This document shows, one piece after another, positions 9,755 to 22,900 of a stretch of 64,000 nucleotides of DNA (position 1 is the stretch's first letter; every line of letters begins with the position of its first letter). This DNA comes from Macrostomum hystrix (taxonomy: Eukaryota; Platyhelminthes; Macrostomidae). Location: contig CATNEN010000003.1 of NCBI GenBank assembly GCA_950097015.1, positions 7,156,001 through 7,220,000 on the forward strand. Direction: 5' to 3'. The position numbers and the translations under genes are program-made. The notes beneath the pieces were generated by a model that searched no databases, was not told the origin of the DNA, and was given only the letters and a program-made list of their open reading frames with translations.

Positions 9755-10087
9755 TCAAACTGCGCTGCCTTCAGTACCTGTCTCGTGTTTCCACTGCCAC
9801 AACTGTTGATGGGGTTGAAGAAGATGCAGTTGCTGCTGCTGCTGTTGCTGCTGCTGCTGTTGCTGCTGCTGCTGTTGCTGCTGCTGCTGTTGCTGCTGCT
9901 GCTGTTGCTGCTGCTGCTGTTGCTGCTGCTGCTGTTGCTGTTGCTGCAGATGCTGTTGGACGAGGCTGACTGGACGACGATGTTCAAGACTGTTGAACCA
10001 TCTTTGTCGATCTACAATTTTAAGATTTTTAATTTTAGGATTAAAATTTATATCTGAAAATGTGCCAGTGGCTACTGGATAGTAGTC
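9755..10087 (-). CDS. Probable terminal exon with a 39-glutamine tract
   Basis: A good 3' splice site (pyrimidine-rich, then TTTCGTGCAG) precedes GACTACTATCC at 10087, and the frame (DYYPVATGTFSDINF...) stays open for 110 codons to a TGA at 9755. Codons at 9830-9946 give 39 consecutive glutamines, mostly in a strict 15-bp cycle of four CAG and one CAA. AATAAA on the minus strand at 9631-9636 sits about 120 nt past the stop. The exon is phase 0. Exon 4 of the Notch-like gene upstream on the same strand also ends in phase 0, so this could be its last exon (polyQ 'opa' tracts are known near Notch C-termini), but intervening exons are not proven. It may instead belong to another gene. Confidence 0.5.
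   Translation of the reverse strand, partial: DYYPVATGTFSDINFNPKIKNLKIVDRQRWFNSLEHRRPVSLVQQHLQQQQQQQQQQQQQQQQQQQQQQQQQQQQQQQQQQQQQQQLHLLQPHQQLWQWKHETGTEGSAV
9830..9946. repeat. CAG/CTG trinucleotide repeat with 15-bp periodic interruption
   Basis: On the plus strand TTG CTG CTG CTG CTG repeats in register; on the minus strand every fifth codon is CAA. Leu and Ser frames over the same stretch are shadows. Confidence 0.95.
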
Positions 10088-10184
10088 CTGCACGAAACAA
10101 CAAAAATGAAAATAATAAATGCAAGTTGAGCCAGCGTGCAGGAATGAAATAATCGATTAAGAAAATTTACATACATCCAGTGTT

Positions 10185-10345
10185 ACAGGCGTAGCAACTG
10201 TGCTGCATTTCTAAAGTCTGTGTACAGCAGCTAAGTCCGCGGACTGTGGGGACCCCAACACGGGTGCATTTTAACCTAGCTGATGCTGGTACCCAATTTA
10301 CAGCCAGGTAAACAGAATTCAAGGTCTTGAATATAGGCATAAAAC
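10185..10345 (-). mobile_element. SINE family 2 fragment, minus orientation
   Basis: In reverse complement it reads ATTGGGTACCAGCATCAGCT, then CAGTCCGCGGACT and a GTACACAG block, matching the 3' half of the copies at 21560, 24080 and 51421. The tRNA head is missing. Confidence 0.65.
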
Positions 10346-10563
10346 TGTTCCCTCTTGGGTTGAAAATTGAAATACCAACCTTACTCTTATCTTGCTGCCT
10401 TGTAGCATGCTTAAAAACTCTTTTGTTTCTAGCAGGGAGCAAACTAAATAAGAAAAGCTTGCTATTTGGCTTGAATTTAAAGTGCAATCGCCCTAAAGCC
10501 CTCAAAACATGAGCTGAGCAAATATTTAAACCAACGGTTTGAGAGGCTCTTTCATCAAAAATT

Positions 10564-10799
10564 CAGGTAAAAAAACACAAGCTTCTAACACAAACTGATG
10601 ACACCAAAGGCGTACTTCCGCTCCTCCTTCGCTGCCACCAGCAGCCGCCGCCAACGCGCCGCACCAACTCGGACGATTCTTCGCAATTCGCTCCGTCAGC
10701 CGCTGAAGCACCGCCAGAAGGCGCTGCTGTGGGAGTCGCTGGCGCCTCCGTCTCCTGATCGGCGAGTTGAAGGCTCAGACTGCCTACTGAAGACGCGGT
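10564..10799 (-). CDS. Possible GC-rich coding exon, strand and frame uncertain
   Basis: An isolated GC-rich block (about 10590-10815) in AT-rich DNA, as seen for the real exons here. On the minus strand a branch-like TGCTAAAAC and acceptor CATCGTCCCAG precede ACCGCGTCTTC at 10799, opening a phase-0 frame rich in Ala/Thr/Ser and acidic residues (TASSVGSLSLQLADQETEAP). Phase 0 matches the end of Notch-like exon 4, and the composition would suit a disordered cytoplasmic tail. I find no strong donor, and other frames on both strands are also open, including a plus-strand basic frame at 10598-10819. No homology is recognised. Treat as tentative. Confidence 0.25.
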
Positions 10800-10829
10800 C
10801 TGGGACGATGAGAGGTTGATCGTTTTAGC

Positions 10830-12120
10830 ACATCGGCTTGCTCAATTAGACAAGACAGAATTACCACGGAAGACAGATCAATTAACAGTAGAAAGACACG
10901 GGGGTAATTCAAATACAGGCAGCTTCATCTGTGCAAAGTCTGGTGGAAAAAAAACAACAAAATTGGCAATCGTTTTTCCGCTCACAAATTTTAAAAGATT
11001 AGGTATTAAAACCCCTGCAGCAACTGTGCAAAGTCTTCAATCATGTCCTGTTGATGAAGTTCTAACACAATTAAGATTGGCACTGATGAGTCGCAGTTAG
11101 TTTGTGTTAGGGTGACGTCCAGTAGATAATGCTCCTAACTGAGCAGCAAATGGATCAGACGAGTAGTACAAAGCCTTTGACAAAAATCTTTGAAGCCGCG
11201 CTCCTGGCATTATCCCTAATGCACCGAAGGACATCAAAGTCAATTTGATTACAATTCGATATTATTGTGGTTTTTGAAAGAAGCTCTTCAGCTGAAAAGT
11301 GGATCCAGGACAGGACAGTTTTTTGTCGAAAACGTGTCAAAAATAGTTATCTGCTTTCACTGTTTGACGACTCTAGCTAGTGCTTGCCTTTCTCGAAACT
11401 TAATTTAGAAAGCGATTAACGTAAGTACGAGATAAAAACATTAATAACATTTAATAACATAATAACATTAATAACTCGGAAATAACATTAAGCAATAGTT
11501 TGGTGGCAATGATAAGTACTAGCAATAAATTGTTCGAGCATAATAGGAAATCATCAGCAAATCTAAGAAACGACTTAATTAAACGTTTTTCGTGATTTTC
11601 GTGAAAGTCCACCAAATGGATCAAAATTTTCCACCCTTTACGATGAACTAATTTTCAAAGACTTCGGAGTCAGCATCGTCAAGATATTCAGCGTTTGTTG
11701 TCGAAGACCCTGATGGCAAGGACGAATGCTCTATTTAAACCTCTATGGCAAATCATTAGGGTTCAATAATAAAATAAGTAACAATATAATTAACAATACT
11801 AGCCGACATAGGGTTGATGAAATTTTGTGAGCAGAAAAATTATGCCTACATTGGTGGTTTTGCAACCAGAAACCCCAACGAAAATCGTCGAATACCTTTA
11901 CGATGGCGATGTTTTGTGATCCTGGAAGCTCTTTCGTCGGATTGAGTGGAAAATTTTAGTCCGTATTCTGGACTTTAATGGTCTAGCCCCATGGTCTTTC
12001 TACTGTTAAAGGACATCATATCTTTTGTATAGCGAACGTTAACAGCCTATATTTACCAGCGATGATAAAGTTACTCTTTTGAAAGCTTATTTCATTTTCA
12101 AGCATTTTCAGTAACGGAAA
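10830..12120. other. AT-rich region downstream of Notch-like exon 4
   Basis: If the Notch-like gene continues toward lower coordinates this is intron 4. Plus-strand frame 10816-11100 and minus-strand frame 11155-11340 are open but unrecognised. No ankyrin motifs, arrays or SINEs seen. Confidence 0.35.
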
Positions 12121-12132
12121 CTATGCACTTAC

Positions 12133-13965
12133 CCGACCCATCGCTAGCCTCTCAGCCCTGAAGGCTTGCCTGGGAACTGACAAGTGCGGAAGCTGATGCG
12201 GCAGCTGCAGATGCTGGGCCAGCGGCGAACAGCCGACACTGGCTGACCCAACCAGAGCTGTTGAATCTAAATCCGCGGCACCGCAGCCGCAGCCGCCGAC
12301 GTGCCCGACGCCGATGCCAGAAACTGGTGACGAGGCTAAGTTCATCGGCGCGGTGACGGCACTAGATGACAAATGGTGCCGCCTGCGAAGGCGTCGACAC
12401 CGTCGCCGACGTCCGTCATTGTCGTCAACTTCGATGTCAGCACCAGCAGCTCTGACGTCTCCACGGCCGCCACGCACAGCGCTCAACAGGAAGCCGAGCA
12501 GCAGGCCGAGGACCAGAAGGCAGGAGGCGCCGACGGCCACTGGAAGCAGGAAGCCAACGCCTCCATTGGCTACGGCAACTACCCCGCCACCGCCACCACC
12601 GCCGCCGCCGTCACCTCTGCCAGACTTGGACAACTGGTTGCTGTTGTTGTTGTCGGCATCGTCAGTGTTCTGGCCGTCAGCTCCGACCCTGAGCGAAGCG
12701 ACACGAAGCAGTCGCAGAGGCAGCAGCAGGCGGCTGGACATGACTCCCGCTGCCACCGCCTGGGATGCAAAGTGAGCACTTCGGTAGCAGCCAGACTGCG
12801 GGTCATCCGAGCCTTCTAGACAGGCGTCCAACTGGAAGGTGACGAGCGAGGCGGAGTCCGCAGTTCCTGGGACGCCCACAGGCGGCTTGGCGAGTCTGAC
12901 CAGTGCGCCGAGGCTGCGCGAAAGGCAACGCGCCAGAGATCGAGCGGCATCAGCAGCTGCACCCGGAGACGCGGCCACCTCCAGCTCAAGAAGCTGCGCA
13001 ACTTCTGGGGACTCTGAGACTGAAGATGACGATTTCAGCATCGTCGCTGACGGAGACTCCGCCACGACACTCCCTGACGACGATCCGAGGTAGACGGTGG
13101 ACTTTAGCGGCGACTGCGACGGTGGCGACTTCAGGTGCGCGCAGTCCCCGCCGTCTAGCAGGCAAGCAGGACTGTCGCAGCCTCGGTCGCAGCTGCCGTC
13201 GGCAAAGTGATCGGCGCAGTACCTGTAAGGGCAGGGATCAGCCGTGGCTGCGGTCACAGCAACTCCCGTAGTCGTCGTCGATAATTTGTCGCGACAGTCG
13301 CCGCCGTCAAACAGGCAGGCCTCGGTATTGCAGACAGTGTTACATTCGCCATCAGCATAGACAACATCGCAGGCGGCGAGGCCGAGCCGCATGGCAGAGC
13401 AGTTGACCCAGGGCCGGGCTCCAAGGCCCCCGCAGTCGCCGCCGTCCCAGTCGCAGGCGGGTGCGCTGCAGCGCTGATCGCAGCGACCGTCTCCGGCCAG
13501 GGAGTCGCAGCCGGCTGCGCGGCATCGCGTGCGCGCCTCCTCGAAGGTCGGGCAGCGCTCCGAGCAGGTCGGACCGCAGAGCCCCGGCTGGCAGTGGCAG
13601 CGGAAGCCGCCAACACTGTCGCGACTCTCTCGACAAACGGACGCCGCGCCGCGGCAGGGCTCGCTGGAGCAGACGGAGCCGGCAAACTGGCATTGCCGAC
13701 CGCTGCGGCCAGGTGGGCAAAGGCAGGTGGCAACACTGGGATCGGCTCTGTCTGGCTGGCATCGACCACCGCCTAGGCAGTTGACTCCGCGGCAAGGATC
13801 GAGTCGACGCTGGCAGAGGGGCCCTACAAAGCCCGGCTTGCAGGCGCAGGTAAAACTGTCCAGACTGCTCGCTCGGCCACGTCGTCGGCAGCTGAGGGTG
13901 CCCTCCGGATCGCAAGGTCCCAGATTGCCGAGGCACTCGCCCGTGTCACCCTGACAGTATGGGCC
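12133..13965 (-). CDS. Notch: Notch-like exon 4: EGF 9-11, LNR 1-3, TM, start of cytoplasmic tail
   Basis: Acceptor TTCTCATGCAG/GGCCC, donor CGG/GTAAGT. Three EGF domains come first. LNR1 (about 13554-13430), LNR2 and LNR3 follow, each closing with DWDGGDC, LFDGGDC or LLDGGDC, the calcium-binding signature. Next is a Ser-rich linker and a segment with an internal Cys pair (LARCLSRSLGAL ... FQLDAC) in the NOD position, a Gly10 run, and the TM helix (FLLPVAVGASCLLVLGLLLG, about 12558-12475). The cytoplasmic start is very basic (RRRRCRRLRRRHH). Antisense frames across 12314-13954 are shadows of the GC-rich coding strand. Confidence 0.92.
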
Positions 13966-16900
13966 CTGCATGAGAATTGCGGTTTGGAGATGACTGAGTT
14001 GCAGCCGCAATCAAATCCAGGTGTAAATTAAACTACCGCATGGTCAAACGATTAGTTGATAATTTGGAAGACCAATTTAGCTGAATATAACAAGCTGGTC
14101 GGGTGAGGAATTATCGAGAAGATAATTAGTAATGTCAGGTGGGCTGATAATAATTAGGTGACAAGGTGGAAAGTCAAGGTGGGCTGCAATTAATAATGAG
14201 ATAAGGTGGAATGGCAGGTGGGCTGATAATAAACAGGTGATAAAGGAGAATTGTAATAGCTGATATGTTATTTCTTGTAGTATGATTTACTAATTGACAG
14301 ACTATTTCAGACAGACACTATAAAATAATTTTCCTGACAAGAATACTATTCAAAGCAGAATATTTACGATAATACTCGAACTTTCAAGGGCTATAAGGGG
14401 CCAACTGAAACATGGCAAAACATAACAGTCAGTTAAATATGCACTGCCTAGGTATTGAAATTGATCTTGACTGAGAGCGTATGCTATCTGCTATGAATGA
14501 AAAAAAACTACAAGAAGAATATTGATCGAGAGATCCAGATCTACTTTGCTAGTCAAAGACATGAGGATAATCTACTGCTCACGATCAATTTTCACCAGTT
14601 GCATGCTTTTCTGCTGCACCTGGCTGTATTAAAAGTAAGTTATGAGATAAGATGACAGGTGAGATTAGAGAGCAACGGGTGAGATAAGAAAGGAAGGGCC
14701 AAGAAAAGAAATAATAGGATGGGATGAGAAAGAAAGGGGTGAGATGAGAATGGATGGGGTGAGATGAGAATGGATAGGGCGAGATGAGAATGGATGGGGT
14801 GAGATGAGAATGGATAGGGTGAGATGAGAATGGATGGGTGAGATGAGAATGGATGGGTTAGATGAGAATGGATGGGGTGAGATGAGAATGAATGGGGTGA
14901 GATGAGAATGGATGGGGTGAGATGAGAATGGATGGGGTGAGATGAGAATGGATGGGGTGAGATGAGAATGAATGGGGTGAGATGAGAATGGATGGAGTGA
15001 GATGAGAATGGATAGGTGAGATAAGAATGAATGGGGTGAGATGAGAATGGATGGGGTGAGATGAGAATGAATGGGGTGAGATGAGAATGGATGGGGTGAG
15101 ATGAGAATGGATGGGGTGAGATGAGAATGGATGGGGTGAGATGAGAATGGATGGGGTGAGATGAGAATGGATGGGGTGAGATGAGAATGAATGGGTTAGA
15201 TGAGAATGGATGGGGTGAGATGAGAATGGATGGGGTGAGATGAGAATGGATGGGTTAGATGAGAATGGATGGGGTGAGATGAGAATGGATGGGGTGAGAT
15301 GAGAATGGATAGGGCGAGATGAGAATGGATGGGGTGAGATGAGAATGGATAGGGTGAGATGAGAATGGATGGGTGAGATGAGAATGGATGGGGTGAGATG
15401 AGAATGGATGGGGTGAGATGAGAATGGATAGGGCGAGATGAGAATGGATGGGGTGAGATGAGAATGGATAGGGTGAGATGAGAATGGATGGGTGAGATGA
15501 GAATGGATGGGTGAGATGAGAATGGATGGGTTAGATGAGAATGGATGGGGTGAGATGAGAATGAATGGGGTGAGATGAGAATGGATGGGGTGAGATGAGA
15601 ATGGATGGGGTGAGATGAGAATGGATGGGGTGAGATGAGAATGGATGGGGTGAGATGAGAATGGATGGGTTAGATGAGAATGGATGGGGTGAGATGAGAA
15701 TGGATGGGGTGAGATGAGAATGGATGGGTTAGATGAGAATGGATGGGGTGAGATGAGAATGAATGGGGTGAGATGAGAATGGATGGGTTAGTTGAGAATG
15801 GATGGGGTGAGATGAGAATGGATGGGGTGAGTTGAGAATGGATGGGGTGAGATGAGAATGGATGGGGTGAGATGAGAATGGATGGGGTGAGATGAGAATG
15901 GATGGGGTGAGATGAGAATGGATGGGGTGAGATGAGAATGGATGGGGTGAGATGAGAATGGATGGGGTGAGATGAGAATGGATGGGGTGAGATGAGAATG
16001 AATGGGGTGAGATGAGAATGGATGGGGTGAGATGAGAATGGATGGGGTGAGATGAGAATGGATGGGGTGAGATGAGAATGGATGGGGTGAGATGAGAATG
16101 GATGGGGTGAGATGAGAATGGATGGGGTGAGATGAGAATGGATGGGGTGAGATGAGAATGGATGGGTGAGATGAGAATGGATGGGTTAGACGAGAATGGA
16201 TGGGGTGAGATGAGAATGGATGGGGTGAGATGAGAATGGATAGGGTGAGATGAGAATGGATGGGTTAGATGAGAATGGATGGGGTGAGATGAGAATGGAT
16301 GGGGTGAGATGAGAATGGATGGGTTAGACGAGAATGGATGGGGTGAGATGAGAATGGATAGGGTGAGATGAGAATGGATGGGGTGAGATGAGAATGGGGT
16401 AATGATACTCAAAGTTTTGTCCTTGAGTCATAAAAGTACGGTCAAGCCCATTGCATAAGTAATTATAAATAAGTAAGTGCCAAGGAAAATGTGACTTTTT
16501 GAGATTGTCAAAATCCTTTAATCCTAGATGAAGGATGCTGACACTAGCTGGGATGTGAAAAGTCGAGCAGTCAAGTGATGAAAAAAATCTAGCTGGGCGT
16601 GACCGTATTGGCGAATTAATTCGATTGGAATATCCCATTGCTGACTATTTTCCATAAATAAAGTATCGAAAAAACTCCTCACGGCTAGAGAATCGATCGA
16701 TTTCTCCAGGGTAGCAACAGCTACGTATTAACAAAAACTATGGATTTTGAAAGCGATAAGAGCCAAGTCAACTTTGACAACTCTCTTATCTTGTGCTCGG
16801 CAAGTCCACGGCAAGCTCACGGTCATGTTCTTGTCGGTGCAGTGTTGCGTGATGATGTTCCGACCTCAAGTTTGTTTCATTCTCTTTCGTCGCGACAGTC

Positions 16901-19900
16901 GAAATTAGGGGGTTATTAAGACCCTTTTGGAGCGTAGTTTCCAGGAATTAGCATTTTTCAAATCCTCTTTGACAATTATTTAGTAGCGAAGGCCAGATGA
17001 AAACTTTCTTTCGTTTTTTTCGTGTCACTGCACTTTCAAGCGGAAATACGTACAAAGCCGGAAAGTCTTTAAGACACTGATTTGCAGCTGGGTGTGAAGA
17101 CTAATGGGCTTTGAGGACTGCGGTGGCATGTTAACTTAGCTGCAGGGTGCATTGACAGAGTGTGTTGTTAGGGAATGGGGTGGGTTGTTAGGGATTAGGT
17201 AGGCTGTGAGAGAACGGGTTGGGTTGTTAGGGAATGGGGCGGGTTGTTAAAGAATGGGGTGGGTTGTTAGAGAATGGCGTGGGTTGTTAGAGAATGGGGT
17301 GGGTTGTTAGAGAATGGCGTGGGTTGTTAAAGAATGGGGTGGGTTGTTAGAGAATGGCGTGGGTTGTTAGATAATGGGGTGGGTTGTTAAAAAATAATGG
17401 GGTGGGTTGATAGTGAATGGGGTGGGTTGTTAGAGAACGGGGTGGCTTGTTAGAGAACGGGGTGGGTTGTTAGAGAATGGGGTGGGTTGTTAAATAATGG
17501 GGTGGGTTGTTTGGGAATGGGGTGGGTTGTTAGAGAATGGGGCGGGTTGATAAAGAATTGGGTGGGTTGTTAGGGAATGGGGTGGGTTGTTAGGGAAGCA
17601 GGTTGGCTGTGAGAGAATGGGGTGGGTTGTTAGGGAATGGGGTGGGCTGTTAGAGAATAGGGTGGGTTGTTTAGGAATGGGGTGTGTTGTTAAAAAAGAA
17701 CGGGGTGGGTTGTTAGGGAATGGGGCGGGTTGTTAAAGAATGGGGTGGGTTGTTTGGGAATGGGGTGGGTTGTTTGGGAATGGGGTGGGTTGTTAGAGAA
17801 TAGGGTGGGTTGTGAGGGAATAGGGTGGGTTGTTAGAGAATAGGGTGGGTTGTTAGAGAATGGGGTGGGTTGTGAGGGAATGGGGTGGGTTGTTAGAGAA
17901 AAGGGTGGGTTGTTAGAGAATAGGGTGGGTTGTGAGGGAATGGGGTGGGTTGTTAGAGAATAGGGTGGGTTGTGAGGGAATGGGGTGGGTTGTTAGAGAA
18001 TAGGGTGGGTTGTTAGAGAATAGGGTGGGTTGTGAGGGAATGGGGTGAGTTGTTAGAGAATAGGGTGGGTTGTTAGAGAATAGGGTGGGCTGTTAGGGAA
18101 TGGGATGTGTTGCGACGGAATGTGGTGTGTTGTTAGTAAATGAGCTATTTGGGAAGGCATATAGATACCTAAGTGATTTCCTTAGCATGATAAAAGGCTA
18201 TGGTTGACAGGAATGGCGCCAATTTTCCTAGAAGTTCCGGTGACGGTCGCTTGGCAACGGAGTCTTCTGGACTAAATAATTAGACAGCAGCTATGAAAGC
18301 AGCTAATGGGGTCTGAAAGCATGGACGCACTGACCAAATGGCCACCTGTGCATTTTGACCAGTCGAGTGCGTACATTTTCCTCTGGCATATAAAATCAAT
18401 CAAATGCAATGCATGGGCCTCTCTTTCCAGTAGCATTCACTGATTAATAAATGAATAGCCTTAGCTTTGCTTTTCCTGAATTTTCCTATTCTGCCAATGT
18501 TGTTTTTTGTCGTCATTGCCCTGATCTGCTTGCGGCAATTTTTCTTTAGAAAGAGAAATTCAAACGAACCGATGCGGCTGCGCCTGTTTGGCAAAGAAAA
18601 ATATTTTTCCTATGTCGCCCTGGTGATCAGCTGTGGCTGCTTCAAAGGTTGAAATCTGGATGAGGGACTGATAAAATAAAATCATTTTGCAGGGGGGCTG
18701 TGCAGGGCAATGACGCATCATTTGAAGAGACAAATCTGTCCTCTTTTAGTACTCCTGAGCACACACTCACACAGGTGTGTACATCTTGTACTTGGAGGTT
18801 GGCCCCACAATTGTGTGAATTGCACGACAAGCCACCAAGCCTTCTCTCCGCGGCTGCGCCCTAAATGAATGTGGCCTCGACGCGGAATCGAGCTCAAGGA
18901 CCTTGGTGCGAAAGACAACCCCCCCCCACAAAAGACTATCAGTATCGCGTACTCACCAGAAAACCTGGCGGACAAATACACCTATAACCTCCGGGCTCGT
19001 CAATACACGTGCCACCGTTGAGACAGGCGGAGTCCAGGGTTGCGTTGCATTCGTTCAAATCAATTTGACAGCGGCTTCCGGCAAAGCCGCGAGGACACTG
19101 ACAGACTGGAAGCTCTCCGGCTTCTAGTTGGAAGCACCGGCCGCCGTTGGGGCACCACGGTTCTAAACCTGCGCTGCATTGGTCGTAGGTTCGCGTCGGG
19201 AACGAGGAAGACTTCGACATAGCTAGCTGACAGAATCGGCCCTCGAATCCAGGATGACAACGACAGGTGAAGCCGTCGGGTGAAGCGGCGTTTGGTGAGC
19301 AGCTGCCGCGGCCGAGGCATGAGCTGGCGGTGCAGTCGTTCAGCGGCTGTTCGCACAACAGTCCGGACCATCCGGGTTGGCAGCTGCAGATGAATGTTTC
19401 CGTGACGGCGTAGCCGGTGCATTTGCCACCGTTGAGACACGGCTGAGCAGAGCAGGGGTCGAGACCGACTGTCAGACTGTTTTGGCAGCGAAAGCCTGTG
19501 GAATTGGATTCGAAACTAAAAAACTGTGAGGCTGTGAGGTGGTGGGTTGTAGGGGTTGGCTGTGAGGTGGTGGGTTGTAGGGGTTGGCTGTGAGGTAGTG
19601 GGTTGTAGGGGTTAGCTGTAAGGTGGTGGGTTGTAGGGGTTGGCTGTGAGGTGGTGGGTTGTAGGGGTTGGCTGTGAGGTGGTGGGTTGTAGGGGTTGGC
19701 TGTGAGGTAGTGGGTTGTAGGGGTTAGCTGTAAGGTGGTGGGTTGTGGGGGTTGGCTGTGAGGTAGTGGGTTGTAGGGGTTAGCTGTAAGGTGGTGGGTT
19801 GTAGGGGTTGGCTGTGAGGTGGTGGGTTGTAGGGGTTGGCTGTGAGGTGCTGGGTTGTAGGGGTTGGCTGTGAGGTGGTGGGTTGTAGGGGTTGGCTGTG

Positions 19901-22900
19901 AGGAGGCGGGTTGTAGGGGTTGGCTGTGAGGTGGTGGGTTGTTGGGGTTGGCTGTGAGGTGGTGGGTTGTAGGGGTTGGCTGTGAGGTGGTGGGTTGTAG
20001 GGGTTGGCTGTGAGGTGGTGGGTTGTAGGGGTTGGCTGTGAGGTGCTGGGTTGTAGGGGTTGGCTGTGAGGTGGTGGGTTGTAGGGGTTATCTGTGAGGT
20101 GGTGGGTTGTAGGGGTTGGCTGTGAGGAGGCGGGTTGTAGGGGTTGGCTGTGAGGTGCTGGGTTGTAGGGGTTGGCTGTGAGGTGGTGGGTTGTAGGGGT
20201 TGGCTGTGAGGAGGCGGGTTGTAGGGGTTGGCTGTGAGGTGGTGGGTTGTTGGGGTTGGCTGTGAGGTGGTAAGTTGTAGGGGTTGGCTGTGAGGTGGTG
20301 GGTTGTAGGGGTTGGCTGTGAGGTGGTGGGTTGTTGGGTTTGGCTGTGAGGTGGTGGTTTGTAGGGGTTGGCTGTGATATGAGATTAAGGGGCCTAATTT
20401 ATAAGGGATTGTGAAAGATTGTTTTATACTTCAAACTTTTACCATGGCTTAAATTAACGCCAATAGAACTACTAATTGTCTTAATTTGCAGTCCATTACA
20501 GTTGCTATTTGTTTTACCGGCACAGACACCAGACGCAAGCTAGGATAAAAAGATCCCCAACCAAATGTTCAGAACCCTAAGGCTGCATATGAAAGATTTC
20601 CCTAGAGACGACTCGACAGTTTCATATTTCCACTGGTCGATCTGGTTGGCTTTTAATGAATTGTGCACAAAACTTCTGGCAGGAAAGTTCATGTAAATCT
20701 CTTTCGGGTTTTCCATTTAATTTAATTTCAAATAAATCTAGACTTTTTAACGCTTTAACAAAACTGTATACTTATATACTGGTCTCGTAGAGGCCATAGC
20801 CCCCTGTCCGCGGACTGTACAGTTGTACATTACCTTTGGAAGTATTTGGAGGAATTTCTTCTATATTTCTAGACTAAAATTCGAGGTTTAATCTTAACAG
20901 CCAGAAGCAAGGCAGGGACTATTTCATTTTTCCTACTTATCAGTCTTGTTCTAAAATATAGTCAGCAAAGGATCAGTAAGACAGGACAGTTTTATTTCCA
21001 CCCTCTGTCTGAGAGCCATTTTTCAGTATTTAGCATCGCAAATCTGCCCCAATAGCCTATAAGAGCTGGCAATCTTGCCAAGGATTTTCGCCTATCAATT
21101 ATCTGCAATGCATGAAAACCGGAGCTAGACCAATTTTATCGACCGGTGTTTTTGCAATTTCTTAGCCTAAGATTCTTTCATCACAACGTCCTCCGCTCTT
21201 CCTCTCTCTCTATGTTTATGTCTATTTTCTATTTTCATCAGTCCATTTCCTGCGTTGTCTCATGGCCTATTAGCTAAGACCATAATCCGTGGAGACTGTA
21301 AGAGGAAAAAACTAACTGAAATTTTCCTCAAACAGAACTCCCAAAGGTGCCAAATTAATAGACTTTTTAAGAATCTTTTCTCTCTCTGTATTTCCATTTT
21401 CGGACTAATTTGACGGGCATTTTCTAAGAAATTCCCCTGGAGACTAAGGACGGCTGACGAATTAGATTACAATTTAAGAGTCTAGGTGTACAAGAATTGC
21501 TTTGTCAGTTGCCTAGCTCTCTCTCTCTATATATATATATATTAATCTGTTTGGATCAGCAGAGGTTGTAGCCTAGTGGTTAGGGCGTCGGACTCACGAC
21601 TTGAAGGTCGGGGGTTCGATTCCCGACTCCACTGGAACAATTTGCGTTCTTTAGCAAGACACTTAACTCTGCATTGCTTCAGTTCACCCAGCTGTTAAAT
21701 GGGTACCAGCATCAGCTGGGATAATTGAAGGTGGGTGTGGCGTCCCCCCAGTCCGTGGACTGAACAGCTGTACGCAGCCTTCAGATGCGCCGCGCATTAG
21801 CTGCGGCTGTGCTGTCGGCTGCACATCTGACCCTATTGGGGCAGGTGTAATCAATTATTATTGGATCAAGTAGATTTTATGTCAGTTGTCAAACTATGAG
21901 TGAAAAAATGTTCTATATTTAACGACCAGTCATGCAGATTTAATAAATATTTAACCAATTTTTTTGTGCTTGAGAATCAAGGACAATGCGTTTTCTTTCT
22001 TTCCATGAGAAAATATGTTCCCTTTGCCCTAAGTTCTCAGCTGCTCAAGCAACAAAATGAAGAGGAAATGCAGCGAGTTATAGCGCCGGAGAGAGAGGAC
22101 ACAGCCGAAAACTGGCTGCTTAAATTATTAAACAGCTTCAGCCTTAGAGAAAGTCGCCCCGATAGATACTAAAATACTGAAAACTGGCACGCATTTACTG
22201 GACAGACTGTTGGCAAATGGATAGCTGTTGCTGCACTCGCTCACACACACATACGAGAAACTAAAAGCTACATAAATATATACGGCAATAGAATGTAAAT
22301 AAAATGCTTTCCCATTTCTAGTTGCTGGACCATCTACTAGAAGATTCTGCTGCAATCAAGTCACTATTGTTGAAAATGACTCGATAATCGATAATGAAGA
22401 AATTAGCAAATGGGTTATTGACATCCAATGGAATGAATGGTCAAGACTCAATAGGCGATGCTACGTTAACAATTGAGATTTAGGTAAAAAAATCTACACC
22501 CTGTTTAACAATGGACACTGCCTAATAATGGACACACTGTCTAACAATGGACACCCTGTCTAACAATGGACACCCTGTCTAACAATAGAACACCCTGTCT
22601 AACAATGGAACACCCTGTCTAACAATGGACACCCTGTCTAACAATGGAACACCCTGTCTAACAATGGACACCCTGTCTAACAATGGAACACCCTGTCTAA
22701 CAATGGAACACCCTGTCTAACAATGGAACACCCTGTCTAACAATGGAACACCCTGTCTAACAATGGAACACCCTGTCTAACAATGGACACCCTGTCTAAC
22801 AATGGACACCCTGTCTAACAACGGACACCCTGTCTAACAATGGAACACCCTGTCTAACAATGGACACCCTGTCTAACAATGGACACCCTGTCTAACAATG

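Noticed and set aside
12314-13954. Multiple overlapping plus and minus frames across Notch-like exon 4
   Set aside because: Shadows of GC-rich coding; only the frame with the EGF and LNR cysteines is supported.
17155-18140. Telomere-like G-rich repeats
   Set aside because: The unit is a 20-bp minisatellite, not a short telomeric motif, and it lies within an intron.
21560-21640. Functional tRNA genes at the SINE heads (also 7250, 24085, 30600)
   Set aside because: A and B boxes are present, but the sequence continues into repeated SINE bodies or lacks a convincing acceptor stem; treated as tRNA-derived.
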